From NCBI RefSeq assembly GCF_003105115.1, contig NZ_QETH01000046.1:1-35846 (forward strand): a DNA stretch of 35,846 bases, read 5' to 3'. A program made the translations under genes and the position numbers. Positions within the stretch are counted from its first letter, which is position 1, and every line of letters begins with the position of its first letter. The notes under the pieces were generated by a model that searched no databases, was not told the origin of the DNA, and saw only the letters and a list, made by a program, of their open reading frames with translations. Below, piece by piece: positions 22,729 through 31,767 of the stretch. The stretch is from Flavobacterium sp. HTF (GTDB lineage Bacteria > Bacteroidota > Bacteroidia > Flavobacteriales > Flavobacteriaceae).

Positions 22729-23988
22729 ATGTTTGCTTTAGTCGATTGTAACAATTTTTATGCTTCCTGCCAAAGAGTATTTGAGCCGAAATTAAGAGGA
22801 AAACCTATTGTGATTCTCTCTAATAATGACGGTTGTGTTATTTCGCGTTCTGATGAAGCGAAAACTTTAGGCATACCGATGGCTATTCCTGCTTTTAAAT
22901 ATGAAGCAATTTTTAAGGAGAAAAACATTTTTGTTTATTCTTCTAATTATCCATTGTATGGTGACATGAGTAATCGGGTAATGAACATGCTCCGGACGTA
23001 TACACCGGAAATTGAAATCTATAGCATTGATGAAGCTTTCCTGAAATTTTCGGGCTATGAACTATTTGATATGAACGAACTTGGACTAAAAATACGAAAA
23101 GAAATAACACAAGGAACCGGAATTCCCGTAAGTATTGGTTTTGCCCCTACTAAAGCTCTGGCGAAAATGGCTAACAAGATTGCCCGGAAATTTGCCGACC
23201 GTACACAAAATGTTTATTGCATAGACTCGGAAGAAAAAAGAATCAAAGCTTTAAAATGGACTAAAATCGAGGACGTATGGGGAATTGGGAGAAAACATGC
23301 CAAAAGACTGAAACTGAAAAATGTTACTACCGCTTATCAGTTTACCCAGCTTCCGGATGCCTGGGTACGAAAAGAGATGGCTGTTGTGGGACTTAGGTTA
23401 AAACATGATCTGGAAGGAAAACCGACGTTAGATCTTGAAGAAGCAAAAGACCGAAAAATGATAGCCACCACAAGATCATTTGAAAGGCGATATACTTCAT
23501 TTGAACAAATTTCAGAACGCATCAGCACATTTACAGCTTCTTGTGCAGAAAAATTACGTCGTCAGGATTGCCATTGCAATATGGTTACGGTTTTTATTCA
23601 GACTGATTTTATGGGCGGAGAAAACTCTCAATATTCACGAAGTATTACAATCACTACTGATTTTCCGACCAATTCTACCATTGAACTTAACAAAGCGGCA
23701 CAGAAAGGTTTTAATGCCATTTTCAAGCCAGGATACCGCTATAAAAAAGCAGGGGTAATTGTAATGGGATTAACATCAAATAATGAAACGCAACTCAATT
23801 TGTTTACAACCTCAAATCCAAAACATCAGCCTCTGATGAGTGTTATTGACAAAATGAATCAGTGTTATGGTGAGAATAAAATCAAATTCGGTGTACAGTC
23901 TTTAGGCCGGCAATGGAAAATGAAACAGGACAGGCTGTCCCCAAAATTCTCTACGTGCCTTAAAGATGTGATTATAGTTAAGGCCTGA
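22729..23988 (+). CDS. umuC: UmuC, Y-family DNA polymerase V catalytic subunit
   Basis: A 419-residue Y-family polymerase. Catalytic residues are visible in FALVDCNNFYASCQRVFEP (N-terminal Asp) and YSIDEAFLKF (near 98-107). The steric-gate-region sequence NNFYAS, fingers SNNDGCVISRSDEAK, the HhH thumb (WGIGRKHAKRLK) and the UmuC C-terminal region (QLNLFTTSNPKHQPLM) are present. Length matches UmuC of E. coli (422). It performs error-prone synthesis past lesions with UmuD'. It is in the same direction as umuD, with the hairpin and hexamers between. Confidence 0.96.
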   Translation: MFALVDCNNFYASCQRVFEPKLRGKPIVILSNNDGCVISRSDEAKTLGIPMAIPAFKYEAIFKEKNIFVYSSNYPLYGDMSNRVMNMLRTYTPEIEIYSIDEAFLKFSGYELFDMNELGLKIRKEITQGTGIPVSIGFAPTKALAKMANKIARKFADRTQNVYCIDSEEKRIKALKWTKIEDVWGIGRKHAKRLKLKNVTTAYQFTQLPDAWVRKEMAVVGLRLKHDLEGKPTLDLEEAKDRKMIATTRSFERRYTSFEQISERISTFTASCAEKLRRQDCHCNMVTVFIQTDFMGGENSQYSRSITITTDFPTNSTIELNKAAQKGFNAIFKPGYRYKKAGVIVMGLTSNNETQLNLFTTSNPKHQPLMSVIDKMNQCYGENKIKFGVQSLGRQWKMKQDRLSPKFSTCLKDVIIVKA

Positions 23989-24097
23989 GACTCACCATTC
24001 ATTAAAAACTGTAATTCAAATTCATTATATCTTTTAAATCACAACTATTAATCAGATTACCCAAATATACAGCTATAACAAACCTAAAAAATAAGTT

Positions 24098-24727
24098 ATG
24101 AAACTATTTAACGACACTGAATTATTTACCACAGGTTCAGGAGGAAAAAAAATATTTGACCTGCCTGACACAGAGCTTATTTTGATAGATAATTTCTTTA
24201 CTAAAGAAGAATCTGATCATTTTTATGAAAAATTACTTCATCAGACTAAATGGAGGGGGTATCAAATGGAAATTTTTGACAAAACTGTTACTGCTCCCAG
24301 AATGATCGCCTGGTATGAAGACAAAGATAATATCGGTGCAGATCAAAATGGTCCAGACTGGACTTATGATCTGCTTACCATCAGAAGCAGGGTAGAAAAA
24401 GAAACACAACTTGAATTTAACAGTCTGCTGCTGAATTTGTACCGAAACGGGAATGACGGTGTTGGATGGCATAGCGACAAGGAAAACAACCCGGGTAAAG
24501 ACCCGATTATTGCATCAGTAACTTTTGGAGAGACGCGAATATTCAGACTTCGTCATAAGTTTAGAAAAGACATCGCTCAGGTTGAAATTCCATTGCATCA
24601 CGGATCTTTTTTGCTGATGGCCGGAACTACAAATAGTTTTTGGCAGCATCAGGTTCCAAAAACTGCCCGAAATGTATTACCAAGAATAAATCTGACTTTT
24701 AGAAGAACAGACAGAAAAACAGAATAG
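24098..24727 (+). CDS. alkB: AlkB-type alpha-ketoglutarate-dependent DNA/RNA dealkylase
   Basis: A 209-residue 2OG-Fe(II) dioxygenase. Metal ligands are in WHSDKEN (HxD, near 128-130) and the distal His of FWQHQVPKT; 2OG contacts include LLNLYRNGNDGVGWH and PRINLTFRRT. PRMIAWYED marks the substrate loop of the eukaryotic ALKBH2/3-like bacterial group. It removes alkyl lesions such as 1-methyladenine by oxidation. It follows umuC in the same orientation with a 109-bp gap, consistent with a DNA-damage cluster. Start at 24098 is well supported. Confidence 0.92.
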   Translation: MKLFNDTELFTTGSGGKKIFDLPDTELILIDNFFTKEESDHFYEKLLHQTKWRGYQMEIFDKTVTAPRMIAWYEDKDNIGADQNGPDWTYDLLTIRSRVEKETQLEFNSLLLNLYRNGNDGVGWHSDKENNPGKDPIIASVTFGETRIFRLRHKFRKDIAQVEIPLHHGSFLLMAGTTNSFWQHQVPKTARNVLPRINLTFRRTDRKTE

Positions 24728-24887
24728 TATAAAATGTATTTAAGCATAATAACAGCTGGGGTTCACGTCAGAAAAAACCTCAAAATCAAGTGTATAAAAT
24801 AAAATAGTGGCTTCTTATCAATTTATATTAGGCAACACTTATCTTTTTTACTATTTTTCAACTTTTTTTCCAATAATATTTTACCCA

Positions 24888-25349
24888 ATGGCAAAATTAA
24901 ACAATGATTTAACCCGTTTTTTAGAGGCACAAAACAAGCTCTATCTTACAGCTCTTACCGAACTTAAAAAGGGAAAAAAAGAAACCCATTGGATGTGGTT
25001 TATTTTTCCTCAGATAAAAGGATTAGGCAGAAGTGAAATGTCCAAATTGTATGCCATCGAAAATCTTCAGCAAAGCGAAGAATTTCTTGCGCACCCGGTT
25101 CTTGGAAAGCATCTTATTGAAGTTTCCAAAGTTCTTTTAGAGTTTAAAATGAAATCGGCTGAATCAATCCTTGGTGATTTGGATGCGCTCAAATTGCAGT
25201 CCTGTATGACCCTTTTTAGTTTAACAAATAATACCAATCCTGTATTTCAGGAAGTATTGGATGCTTTTTTCTCCGGTAAATTTGATACGCTTACGCTGTC
25301 CATAATAAATGAAATGATACATCCTGCTTTACAGCAAACGGAAATCTAA
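24888..25349 (+). CDS. DUF1810 family protein
   Basis: A 153-residue protein starting MAKLNNDLTRFLEAQNKLY. The DUF1810 hallmarks are ALTELKKGKKETHWMWFIFP, QIKGLGRSEMSKLYAI and LDALKLQSCMTLF. These proteins are small, all-helical and cytosolic, with no firm function. The frame continues upstream to GTG 24807, but the added residues are a non-conserved hydrophobic stretch; ATG 24888 starts at the family's usual N terminus. Its location after alkB may mean co-regulation, but an 80-160 bp gap leaves this open. Confidence 0.85.
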   Translation: MAKLNNDLTRFLEAQNKLYLTALTELKKGKKETHWMWFIFPQIKGLGRSEMSKLYAIENLQQSEEFLAHPVLGKHLIEVSKVLLEFKMKSAESILGDLDALKLQSCMTLFSLTNNTNPVFQEVLDAFFSGKFDTLTLSIINEMIHPALQQTEI

Positions 25350-25386
25350 TTTGAATTAAACTTTAAATAGATTCAGTGAATAAATA

Positions 25387-25422
25387 AAAAAAACGTCTTG
25401 TGTATAACAAGACGTTTTTTTT
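25387..25422. terminator. Bidirectional rho-independent terminator
   Basis: A perfect 15-bp stem (25387-25401 with 25407-25421; core AACGTCTTGT) with a 5-nt loop has an A run before and a T run after. It serves the DUF1810 gene and the convergent permease gene. Confidence 0.92.
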
Positions 25423-25432
25423 ATTTATAAAT

Positions 25433-25470
25433 CTTAGAACCTTAGTTCCTCAGTATCTTAGCTACTTTCC
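25433..25470. repeat. 8-bp-period array in the 3' region of the permease gene
   Basis: Four 8-mers CTTAGAAC, CTTAGTTC, CTCAGTAT and CTTAGCTA (25433-25464), then a partial unit, end 4 bp from the permease stop. It repeats units seen at 14654-14685, more than 10 kb away. Confidence 0.85.
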
Positions 25471-25473
25471 TTT

Positions 25474-26892
25474 TTAAGATTCTTTCGGTTTTGTTAAATA
25501 ATAAACCGGTATTCCGGCTAACATAATTAAAACTCCCCAGCCACAGGTAGAGAATTTTGTAAATAACAATGAAATACAAACTGCAGCGGCTACTATGATA
25601 TAAAGCATTGGTAAAAATGGATATCCAAAAGCTTTGTATGGTCTTTCTGCATCAGGCATTTTTTTCCTTAAAATAAAAATTCCGTAAATGGTAAGAATGT
25701 AAAAAATCAAAACGATGATGATTACAAAGTCTAATAAATCTCCATATTTTCCGGTAAGACATAAGGCAGAAGCCCAAAAACACTGTGCCCAAAGTGCCCA
25801 TGCAGGAACACTAAATTTGTTTAATACGGCAGCTTTCTTAAAAAACAAACCATCATTTGCCATTGTATAATATACTCTCGCTCCTGCCATAATCAATCCG
25901 TTATTGCAGGCAAAAGTCGAAATCATAATCATGATTGCGATAATTAATGCCCCACTATTACCAAAAATATATTGTGAAGCCACAACAGCAACACGATCTG
26001 ATTTTGCAGTTGCTATTTCGTCAAACGGAATAACAGCCAGGTACATTAAATTTGTCAATACATAAATAACCGTAACAATAAAAGTTCCAAGGAATAAGCT
26101 GAAACCAACGTTACGCTTTGGGTTTTTAATTTCTCCGGCTATAAATGTTACTCCATTCCAGGCATCACTTGAAAATAAAGAGCCTACCATTGCTGCAGAA
26201 ATCCCGGTAATTAATGCTGTTCCACTAATAGGTAACCATGATCCGTTTTGAGAATTATACGCGCGTGGTGTCCAAGCATCTGCCCAGTTAGCATCCCAGA
26301 TTGATGCTTTCGCAGCAAGCGTTAATCCAAAAACAATTAATCCAAGCAATGATAATATTTTAATAATCGTTAGGATGGTCTGTAGAATTTTCCCGTTTTT
26401 TACCCCACGGCTATTAATGTATGTTAGTAAAATAATCGTAAAAATTGAAACAATCTGAGCTGCATTAAGTTTAAAAAAACCTAACTCAAATAATATATTT
26501 TCGTCGCTAAAAGGCTCATAAAGATATGCTGCAAACTTAGAAAAAGCCACGCCAACGGCAGCAATTGTTCCGGTTTGTATTACAGCAAAGAAACTCCAGC
26601 CGTACAAGAAGGCAATAAGTTTATTATAAGCTTCTTTTAAATATACATATTGTCCCCCGGCTTTTGGAAACATTGCACTTAATTCGCCGTAACTCACAGC
26701 GGCAATAATTGTAATTAATCCTGAAATAAGCCAAATCAGCGTCAGCCATCCGGCAGATCCTACTTGTCTGGCGATATCTGCACTTACAATAAATATTCCT
26801 GAACCAATCATAGAGCCAACTACCAGCATAGTTCCGTCTAATAATCCCAGTTCTCTTTTAAAATGTTCTTGTTCTTGATTGTCGTCTTGCAT
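25474..26892 (-). CDS. APC-superfamily amino-acid permease
   Basis: A 472-residue inner-membrane transporter with about twelve hydrophobic segments. The APC helix-1 motif SMIGSGIFIVSA (near 27-38) and the helix-6 region FSSDAWNGVTFIAGEIKNPKRN are clear, pointing to the L-type/basic amino-acid permease group of the APC family. The final helices end at VLIMLAGIPVYYLTKPKES. It likely exchanges or imports amino acids by proton or solute coupling; the substrate is not evident. It is a single gene, convergent with the DUF1810 gene. Confidence 0.9.
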   Translation of the reverse strand: MQDDNQEQEHFKRELGLLDGTMLVVGSMIGSGIFIVSADIARQVGSAGWLTLIWLISGLITIIAAVSYGELSAMFPKAGGQYVYLKEAYNKLIAFLYGWSFFAVIQTGTIAAVGVAFSKFAAYLYEPFSDENILFELGFFKLNAAQIVSIFTIILLTYINSRGVKNGKILQTILTIIKILSLLGLIVFGLTLAAKASIWDANWADAWTPRAYNSQNGSWLPISGTALITGISAAMVGSLFSSDAWNGVTFIAGEIKNPKRNVGFSLFLGTFIVTVIYVLTNLMYLAVIPFDEIATAKSDRVAVVASQYIFGNSGALIIAIMIMISTFACNNGLIMAGARVYYTMANDGLFFKKAAVLNKFSVPAWALWAQCFWASALCLTGKYGDLLDFVIIIVLIFYILTIYGIFILRKKMPDAERPYKAFGYPFLPMLYIIVAAAVCISLLFTKFSTCGWGVLIMLAGIPVYYLTKPKES

Positions 26893-27220
26893 TATTTTAT
26901 TTTTTGGTTTTAGGGTTGGTTAAAGATATACTTTTTTCTGAAATTTTGGATTCTAGATTATTAATGAAAGATATATACTTTATTTCTTAAAAAGTTACAA
27001 TATAGACTCATTATTTGTATATGTGTATTTTTTATAGAGCATCCAGAGGCTTCAGGGTAAGCTATACTTGAATTCCACGATAAAGTATATCATCCTCTAC
27101 ACAAATCGCTTTAATATAATTTATCAAATAAAAGTCATGATTACGGTTTCCCATAAAATATAACGTGTTGGCCTATTTAATTTTGAGAATCGAAAGAATT
27201 AAAATAATCCAATAAATAAC
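26893..27220. promoter_or_regulatory. Divergent regulatory gap between the permease and the AAA+ operon
   Basis: No gene is visible in this 328-bp gap. A -7-like TAATTTTG (27179-27186) lies 34 bp before the first gene of the operon at 27221. The heptamer TATACTT occurs at 26927-26933, 26974-26980 and 27063-27069, with an inverted copy AAGTATA at 27083-27089; the last two form a hairpin-like pair 13 bp apart. These may be regulator sites, or only AT-rich chance. Confidence 0.4.
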
Positions 27221-27673
27221 ATGGCGAGAATTATTTTACAAAACGAAAATATAAATCTTGATACAGAGAAAAGGCAAACTTTAGCTACGAGCTTTATAAG
27301 TGACAGAGATATTTTAAAAAAACGTTCAAAAAAATATCTTGATCTTATTTCCGGACTTGATGCTAAAACATTAACAGATACAAAAGGAATGAATGAACTC
27401 ATAAAAGCTATTCAAGAAGAGTTTGGTACAGCTGAGCTTTCCAGTTTACCCTTAGGAATTCTTTCAAAATGTTTTTTAGGACATCCATATGAAGTACACA
27501 CACTCGATTTAAGTGGTAGTCAAATTATCAGGCATTATAAAACGGCAGAAACGATGGAAGCTGATTTTGAAAAAGCCCGATCGCTTGCCAAACATAATGC
27601 TTATGCAATGGTCGAAATCTATAAAGACAAAATCATTTTGATTCGTGAAGACGGATCCGCAACAAAATTATAA
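27221..27673 (+). CDS. Unrecognised 150-residue protein, first gene of the AAA+ operon
   Basis: A 150-residue soluble, helix-rich protein starting MARIILQNENINLDTEKRQ. I do not recognise the family. Residues ~25-65 look like helices (DILKKRSKKYLDLISGLDAK), and the C-terminal part has alternating hydrophobic strands (AYAMVEIYKDKIILIREDG). The first residues resemble those of the 63-residue protein at 29419 (M-A/T-R/K-I-I-L-Q/G-N). It is followed 26 bp later by the next gene and is first after a promoter-like box, so it opens the operon. No catalytic motif or membrane segment is visible. Confidence 0.75.
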   Translation: MARIILQNENINLDTEKRQTLATSFISDRDILKKRSKKYLDLISGLDAKTLTDTKGMNELIKAIQEEFGTAELSSLPLGILSKCFLGHPYEVHTLDLSGSQIIRHYKTAETMEADFEKARSLAKHNAYAMVEIYKDKIILIREDGSATKL

Positions 27674-27699
27674 GATCATTTAACTAAACCAAAATAACT

Positions 27700-29400
27700 A
27701 TGTCTCAACAAGTAATTTCTTATGCAGACCTTTCCATTATAAATAGTGCTTTAAGGTCAATCAGCTCAGATATGTCAGGTGTTCATTCTGAATTAGGAAC
27801 ATTAAATTTTAAACAAGACCAATTAGAAAGTGAACTTGTTAAACTTGCCGAATCTTTTACAGATTTTGTAGAAGCAGATTTGAAGCACAAAGCATTGCAA
27901 CTTGCTGAAACCCGACAAGGAAATTTAAAACAAGACTTGCAAATCAAGTTTGGTTATTATGCTGAAGTACGACGAATGGCAACAGGAATACTTCAAGGTG
28001 TAGATACCGGGGTTGTAAGTGATGATACTTTAAAATTTACTACAGAAGAGGTAATGATAAAAGCACCCGGATATTGGTTAGCTCCGGCTTTAGTTAGTCT
28101 AGCAGCCTGGGTTAGAAATGATAAAAATACGACTGAAAAAGCACTAAATGAAGCACTAAAAAGAGATGATTATAAAACAACTCTCTTTTTTATGATGGTT
28201 ATGCGTCGATTAACAAGAAATGACGCTAGTTTAAAATGGCTGGAACGTTATTTTATGCATCAAAACCCTCATAATCTTGATCGGGAATTTATCATAATCC
28301 TTGAAGCAGTCACTACTGGTGTTTTTCCTCCTGCATCAAAGCAATTAATGATGATAAACGTTAAAAACTGGCTTGACCAACTTACGCAAAGTGACACCTT
28401 TATAAATGAACAAAAATCACAATGGGTTAAATTCTTCGAAGCATTAGGCCCTTCATCTGATAGTAAATATCCCCTTCTTGAAAAATTTTCTCCAAACTGG
28501 AGTTCGCTTGACAATTCACTAAAAGAAGCCAAAACGCATGAGCTTTTGAATTCTCATTTTAAAAGCATTATCTCATCATCTGCTGACTTTTCTAAAGGTG
28601 TTAAAGTTCAACTAGATGAAATTCTATCTTTATTGGTTACAAATTTTGATGACGAAGAATTACCATTGCAAGAACAAGTTAGATTTAATCAACTTATTAT
28701 TCAAATGGATGGAGATAAATCTGCAGCACAGGCCGTAATGGATGCAGAAAAACATATTTTTGATGAACAGGTTGATTTTTTACAATTATTAACAAATGCA
28801 TCTTTTAATCCTGAATTATCGGGAGCGTCTAAGGTAACTCAAGCACTTGCTGTTTCAATCAGTCAGCCCTGGATATTAGAATCATACGACACATTTACAG
28901 CGCAAAGCAGAAATAAAATTCCTCAAAATATTGAGATTTCAATTGATGATTTCAAGGCTTCAACAAAAGATGGAAGCGAAGAAAATGAACTTTTAAAAGA
29001 TCAGGAAATATTCTATAGTAAATTATTAGAGACAGAACTTAAAAAACTTTCATTTCCTTATGCAGGTGTCATTATTGGCATATTAATTTGTTTACTGGGC
29101 CTCTGGGCCTTTAGCCTTCATCCTATCGTTGGCTTTTTAGGATGTGGTATTGGCGGTGTAATAATCTGGAGTTCTATTAATAATCATAAAAAAGCAAAAA
29201 AACAGATCATTGAGAATATAGAAAACCGAAAAACAAAAGCAAAAGAGATACTAAGAGGCTGTCTTGTAGAAAGTGTGGATTATCGAAGAGAACACAATAT
29301 AGAAGATAATAAGGCAGAACAAGTAAGACAGCTATTATCTTCAATTACTCCTGAAGATTTTTCAAGTGTATCGAAAGAAACGGCAAGAAGTATTATCTAA
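27700..29400 (+). CDS. Unrecognised 566-residue protein with C-terminal membrane hairpin
   Basis: A 566-residue protein of unknown family. Residues ~10-65 are predicted coiled coil (LRSISSDMSGVHSELGTLNF onward). A large helical middle part (~70-440), with segments such as APGYWLAPALVSLAAWVRND, looks like a helical-repeat domain. Two adjacent membrane helices (~452-474 and ~477-494, rich in Gly and Ile) follow, then a charged helical tail. No signal peptide, so most of the protein should be cytosolic and anchored by the hairpin. It is the likely membrane anchor of the module encoded by this operon. The next gene starts 18 bp after its stop. Confidence 0.8.
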   Translation: MSQQVISYADLSIINSALRSISSDMSGVHSELGTLNFKQDQLESELVKLAESFTDFVEADLKHKALQLAETRQGNLKQDLQIKFGYYAEVRRMATGILQGVDTGVVSDDTLKFTTEEVMIKAPGYWLAPALVSLAAWVRNDKNTTEKALNEALKRDDYKTTLFFMMVMRRLTRNDASLKWLERYFMHQNPHNLDREFIIILEAVTTGVFPPASKQLMMINVKNWLDQLTQSDTFINEQKSQWVKFFEALGPSSDSKYPLLEKFSPNWSSLDNSLKEAKTHELLNSHFKSIISSSADFSKGVKVQLDEILSLLVTNFDDEELPLQEQVRFNQLIIQMDGDKSAAQAVMDAEKHIFDEQVDFLQLLTNASFNPELSGASKVTQALAVSISQPWILESYDTFTAQSRNKIPQNIEISIDDFKASTKDGSEENELLKDQEIFYSKLLETELKKLSFPYAGVIIGILICLLGLWAFSLHPIVGFLGCGIGGVIIWSSINNHKKAKKQIIENIENRKTKAKEILRGCLVESVDYRREHNIEDNKAEQVRQLLSSITPEDFSSVSKETARSII

Positions 29401-29418
29401 CATTTAAAAACTAGAGAC

Positions 29419-29610
29419 ATGACCAAAATAATTTTAGGTAATCATTCGGAAGAATCTGAAAATACCTCTTATGAGACAAAAAAGGAAATCATTGTAAAAC
29501 CTAATTTATTTCAAGGCAGGACCGAAGCAGAATTAGGCAATGCAAAATTCCCGGATTGGGATATAATTCCGCCAACCCAGTTTATAAATCCCCGAATAAA
29601 ATTACAATAA
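29419..29610 (+). CDS. Unrecognised 63-residue small protein
   Basis: A 63-residue soluble protein starting MTKIILGNHSEESENTSY and containing NAKFPDWDIIPPTQFINPR near its end. Low predicted order, with a proline-containing C-terminal motif that could be a short binding segment. The start matches MARIILQN of the operon's first protein. Its stop TAA overlaps the next ATG (TAATG, 29608-29612), which shows translational coupling and supports it as a real gene. Confidence 0.72.
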   Translation: MTKIILGNHSEESENTSYETKKEIIVKPNLFQGRTEAELGNAKFPDWDIIPPTQFINPRIKLQ

Positions 29611-30143
29611 TGAAAGGCCCTATAACTTATTCTGAGTGGACAATTCTACTTGATAAATTTGGTAATGGAGATGATGCTGCTATTGAAGAATTGAATATAG
29701 GCAGTTTTATCGTTGATGCCGGAACCGCAACACGTTTCTATACTAAAGTTGAAGAAATATACAAAAAACGTAAGCAAAGTTGGCTGGATAATTTTCAACG
29801 ATCCTTCCATTTTCAAAACTTTAAAACAGAAGATGAGTTTGAAATTGCTCTAAGAAATGCCAAAAAAAACCTTTCGCCACTTATCAAATTTGTTCTTTTA
29901 AAGGGCTTTCCTGAAGACTTAAAAAAAACATTAAAGAAAGATCTTGAAGATTTTATTATTGAAATAAAAACATCATTAAAAAACAATGTTTCTAAAATTT
30001 CAAAAGGAAGAGATAAAATGTTGATCTTATTAAATGCCTTTGAAATAAGTATTATTTCTGAAGAACCTAAAATCGATGTAAATAACAATTTCCAAAATAC
30101 AAACGAAATAATTGCTCCTATGGGCAGAAAAATTATATTTTAA
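29610..30143 (+). CDS. Unrecognised 177-residue helical protein
   Basis: A 177-residue, lysine-rich, mostly helical cytosolic protein (WTILLDKFGNGDDAAIEELN; KKRKQSWLDNFQRSFHF; LKKTLKKDLEDFIIEIKTSL). No known domain recognised. The frame also opens at 29556 within the preceding gene, but ATG 29610, overlapping the previous stop by one base, is the natural start. The C terminus ends IIAPMGRKIIF. The AAA+ gene begins 1 bp after its stop, so it is very tightly linked to the ATPase and may be an adaptor or substrate. Confidence 0.75.
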   Translation: MKGPITYSEWTILLDKFGNGDDAAIEELNIGSFIVDAGTATRFYTKVEEIYKKRKQSWLDNFQRSFHFQNFKTEDEFEIALRNAKKNLSPLIKFVLLKGFPEDLKKTLKKDLEDFIIEIKTSLKNNVSKISKGRDKMLILLNAFEISIISEEPKIDVNNNFQNTNEIIAPMGRKIIF

Positions 30144-30144
30144 A

Positions 30145-31698
30145 ATGGCTAATAAAACAGAATTTAAGACTTCGCTTTTGCGAATGTTTAGGGCAAGAAT
30201 ACCTTTTATCTCTATTCGAAGTATCGAAAGGGCGAGGGTTTTAGAAGTTATTCAGCAATTAGCGGAAGAGATCAATATTCCGATTTACTTTCATAGCTTA
30301 TCACACGGAACTATTGATATAAAATCAAAGAAAAGTGTCAATGATGATCGTTCGATTGCAGGTGGTTTAGACTACGCTGTTCAAAACATTTCGCAGAGAC
30401 AAAACTTAACTTTTATTTTTACAGAAGTAAGCGATATAGAAGATGATAATTTAGTCTCAAGACATCTTTATGATTGTGTGATTCAAGCTATAGAAAGAGG
30501 AGGTAGTATTTGTTTAATTACCACCAAAACTATTTGGCCTCAATTGCAGCGTCTAGGAATGACCATTACTCTTGATTCTCCAAATGAAGAAGAAATGCTG
30601 GATGTGGTAAAAGAATGTGTCATGCCGTATAAAGGCTCAATCCCACTAGAATGGGAAGAAACAGATTATAAAATGGCTGCAACAATTTTAGCAAATATGA
30701 CTAAAATTGAAGCCGAGAATGTCTTGGCTACCCAGATGGCAAAAGGTTCCTTAACAAAAGACGACATAAAAGAATTAAGTAACGCAAAAGATAAATTATT
30801 TAGTGATATATCTGGGTTAGAAAAGGTGAAAATTGATTCTTCTACACTATCGGTTGCTGGCCTGACAGGATTACAGCATTGGCTGGATAACCAAAAACAA
30901 CTTTTAACGGCAGACTTAAAAGCAAGAAAGATGAGGCCACCAAGAGGAGTTTTGTTAGTGGGAGTTCCAGGATGTGGTAAATCTTTATCTGCTAAATTTA
31001 TTGCAGCCAATTGGAATCTTCCGTTATATCGTTTAGATCTTGCCGCTATTCAGGGACAATATTTGGGACAATCTGAAAATAGATTAAAAGAAGCATTGGC
31101 ATCTGCAGATAATGCAGCACCATGCGTATTATGGATTGACGAAATTGAAAAAGGTCTTTCTGGAGCAACTGGTTCTAATGATGGAGGAACCTCTACAAGA
31201 ATGGTAGGACAATTTTTGTTTTGGCTTCAGGAAAGCATGGCAAAAGTTTTTGTTGTATCGACAGCAAATGACGTTAGCAAATTACCACCAGAACTACTAC
31301 GAAGAGGACGCTTCGATGAATTATTTTTTGTTGACTTGCCCGGAGAAATTGAACGATTAGATATTATAAATCTTTATGTAAAACGTAATTTACTGACACA
31401 ACCTTCAGAGCATGTATTAGGACAACTTGTTGAAATTTCAGATGGATTTGCTGGCTCAGATATTGAGGGTGCAGTACGAGATGTTGCAATTCAGGCAGTA
31501 ATTCATGGAGATAACTTTGTGGATGATAACCTTTTTGAAAAATGTTTTAAAAATATTGTACCATTAAGTAAAACCGCACCAGAAAAGATTGAAGCGATTA
31601 GAATGTGGGGAAGAGAAAGAGCCGTTCCTGCATCTGGAGTTTCTTGGCAAACTTCTATAAATGATAAGACAATAGGCAAACGCTCCATTATAATTTAA
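30145..31698 (+). CDS. Ycf46-like AAA+ ATPase
   Basis: A 517-residue AAA+ protein. The N-terminal ~230 residues ([28 protein letters not shown]-type segment; [18 protein letters not shown]) match the Ycf46 arrangement in which a degenerate ATPase-like domain precedes the active one. The C-terminal AAA domain has Walker A GVPGCGKS (273-280), Walker [10 protein letters not shown] (D332, E333), sensor-1 STAND and arginine-finger region [16 protein letters not shown]. Ycf46 proteins of cyanobacteria and plastids have no firmly known mechanism. The frame runs upstream to 30112 within the preceding gene; ATG 30145, 1 bp after that stop, is preferred. It is the last gene before the terminator at 31736. 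Confidence 0.85.
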   Translation: MANKTEFKTSLLRMFRARIPFISIRSIERARVLEVIQQLAEEINIPIYFHSLSHGTIDIKSKKSVNDDRSIAGGLDYAVQNISQRQNLTFIFTEVSDIEDDNLVSRHLYDCVIQAIERGGSICLITTKTIWPQLQRLGMTITLDSPNEEEMLDVVKECVMPYKGSIPLEWEETDYKMAATILANMTKIEAENVLATQMAKGSLTKDDIKELSNAKDKLFSDISGLEKVKIDSSTLSVAGLTGLQHWLDNQKQLLTADLKARKMRPPRGVLLVGVPGCGKSLSAKFIAANWNLPLYRLDLAAIQGQYLGQSENRLKEALASADNAAPCVLWIDEIEKGLSGATGSNDGGTSTRMVGQFLFWLQESMAKVFVVSTANDVSKLPPELLRRGRFDELFFVDLPGEIERLDIINLYVKRNLLTQPSEHVLGQLVEISDGFAGSDIEGAVRDVAIQAVIHGDNFVDDNLFEKCFKNIVPLSKTAPEKIEAIRMWGRERAVPASGVSWQTSINDKTIGKRSIII

Positions 31699-31735
31699 AA
31701 AATTAAACGAATAAAAACTTTAATATATTAACTCC

Positions 31736-31767
31736 AACTGCAAGCATTACGTCTTGCAGTTTTTTTA
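31736..31767 (+). terminator. Rho-independent terminator of the AAA+ operon
   Basis: Perfect stem AACTGCAAG (31736-31744) / CTTGCAGTT (31753-31761), 8-nt loop, followed by a T run to 31767. It closes the 27221-31698 operon. Confidence 0.93.

Noticed and set aside
24807..24887. GTG-start extension of the DUF1810 gene encoding a hydrophobic segment
   Set aside because: The DUF1810 family begins at about ATG 24888, and the extension looks like AT-rich leader.
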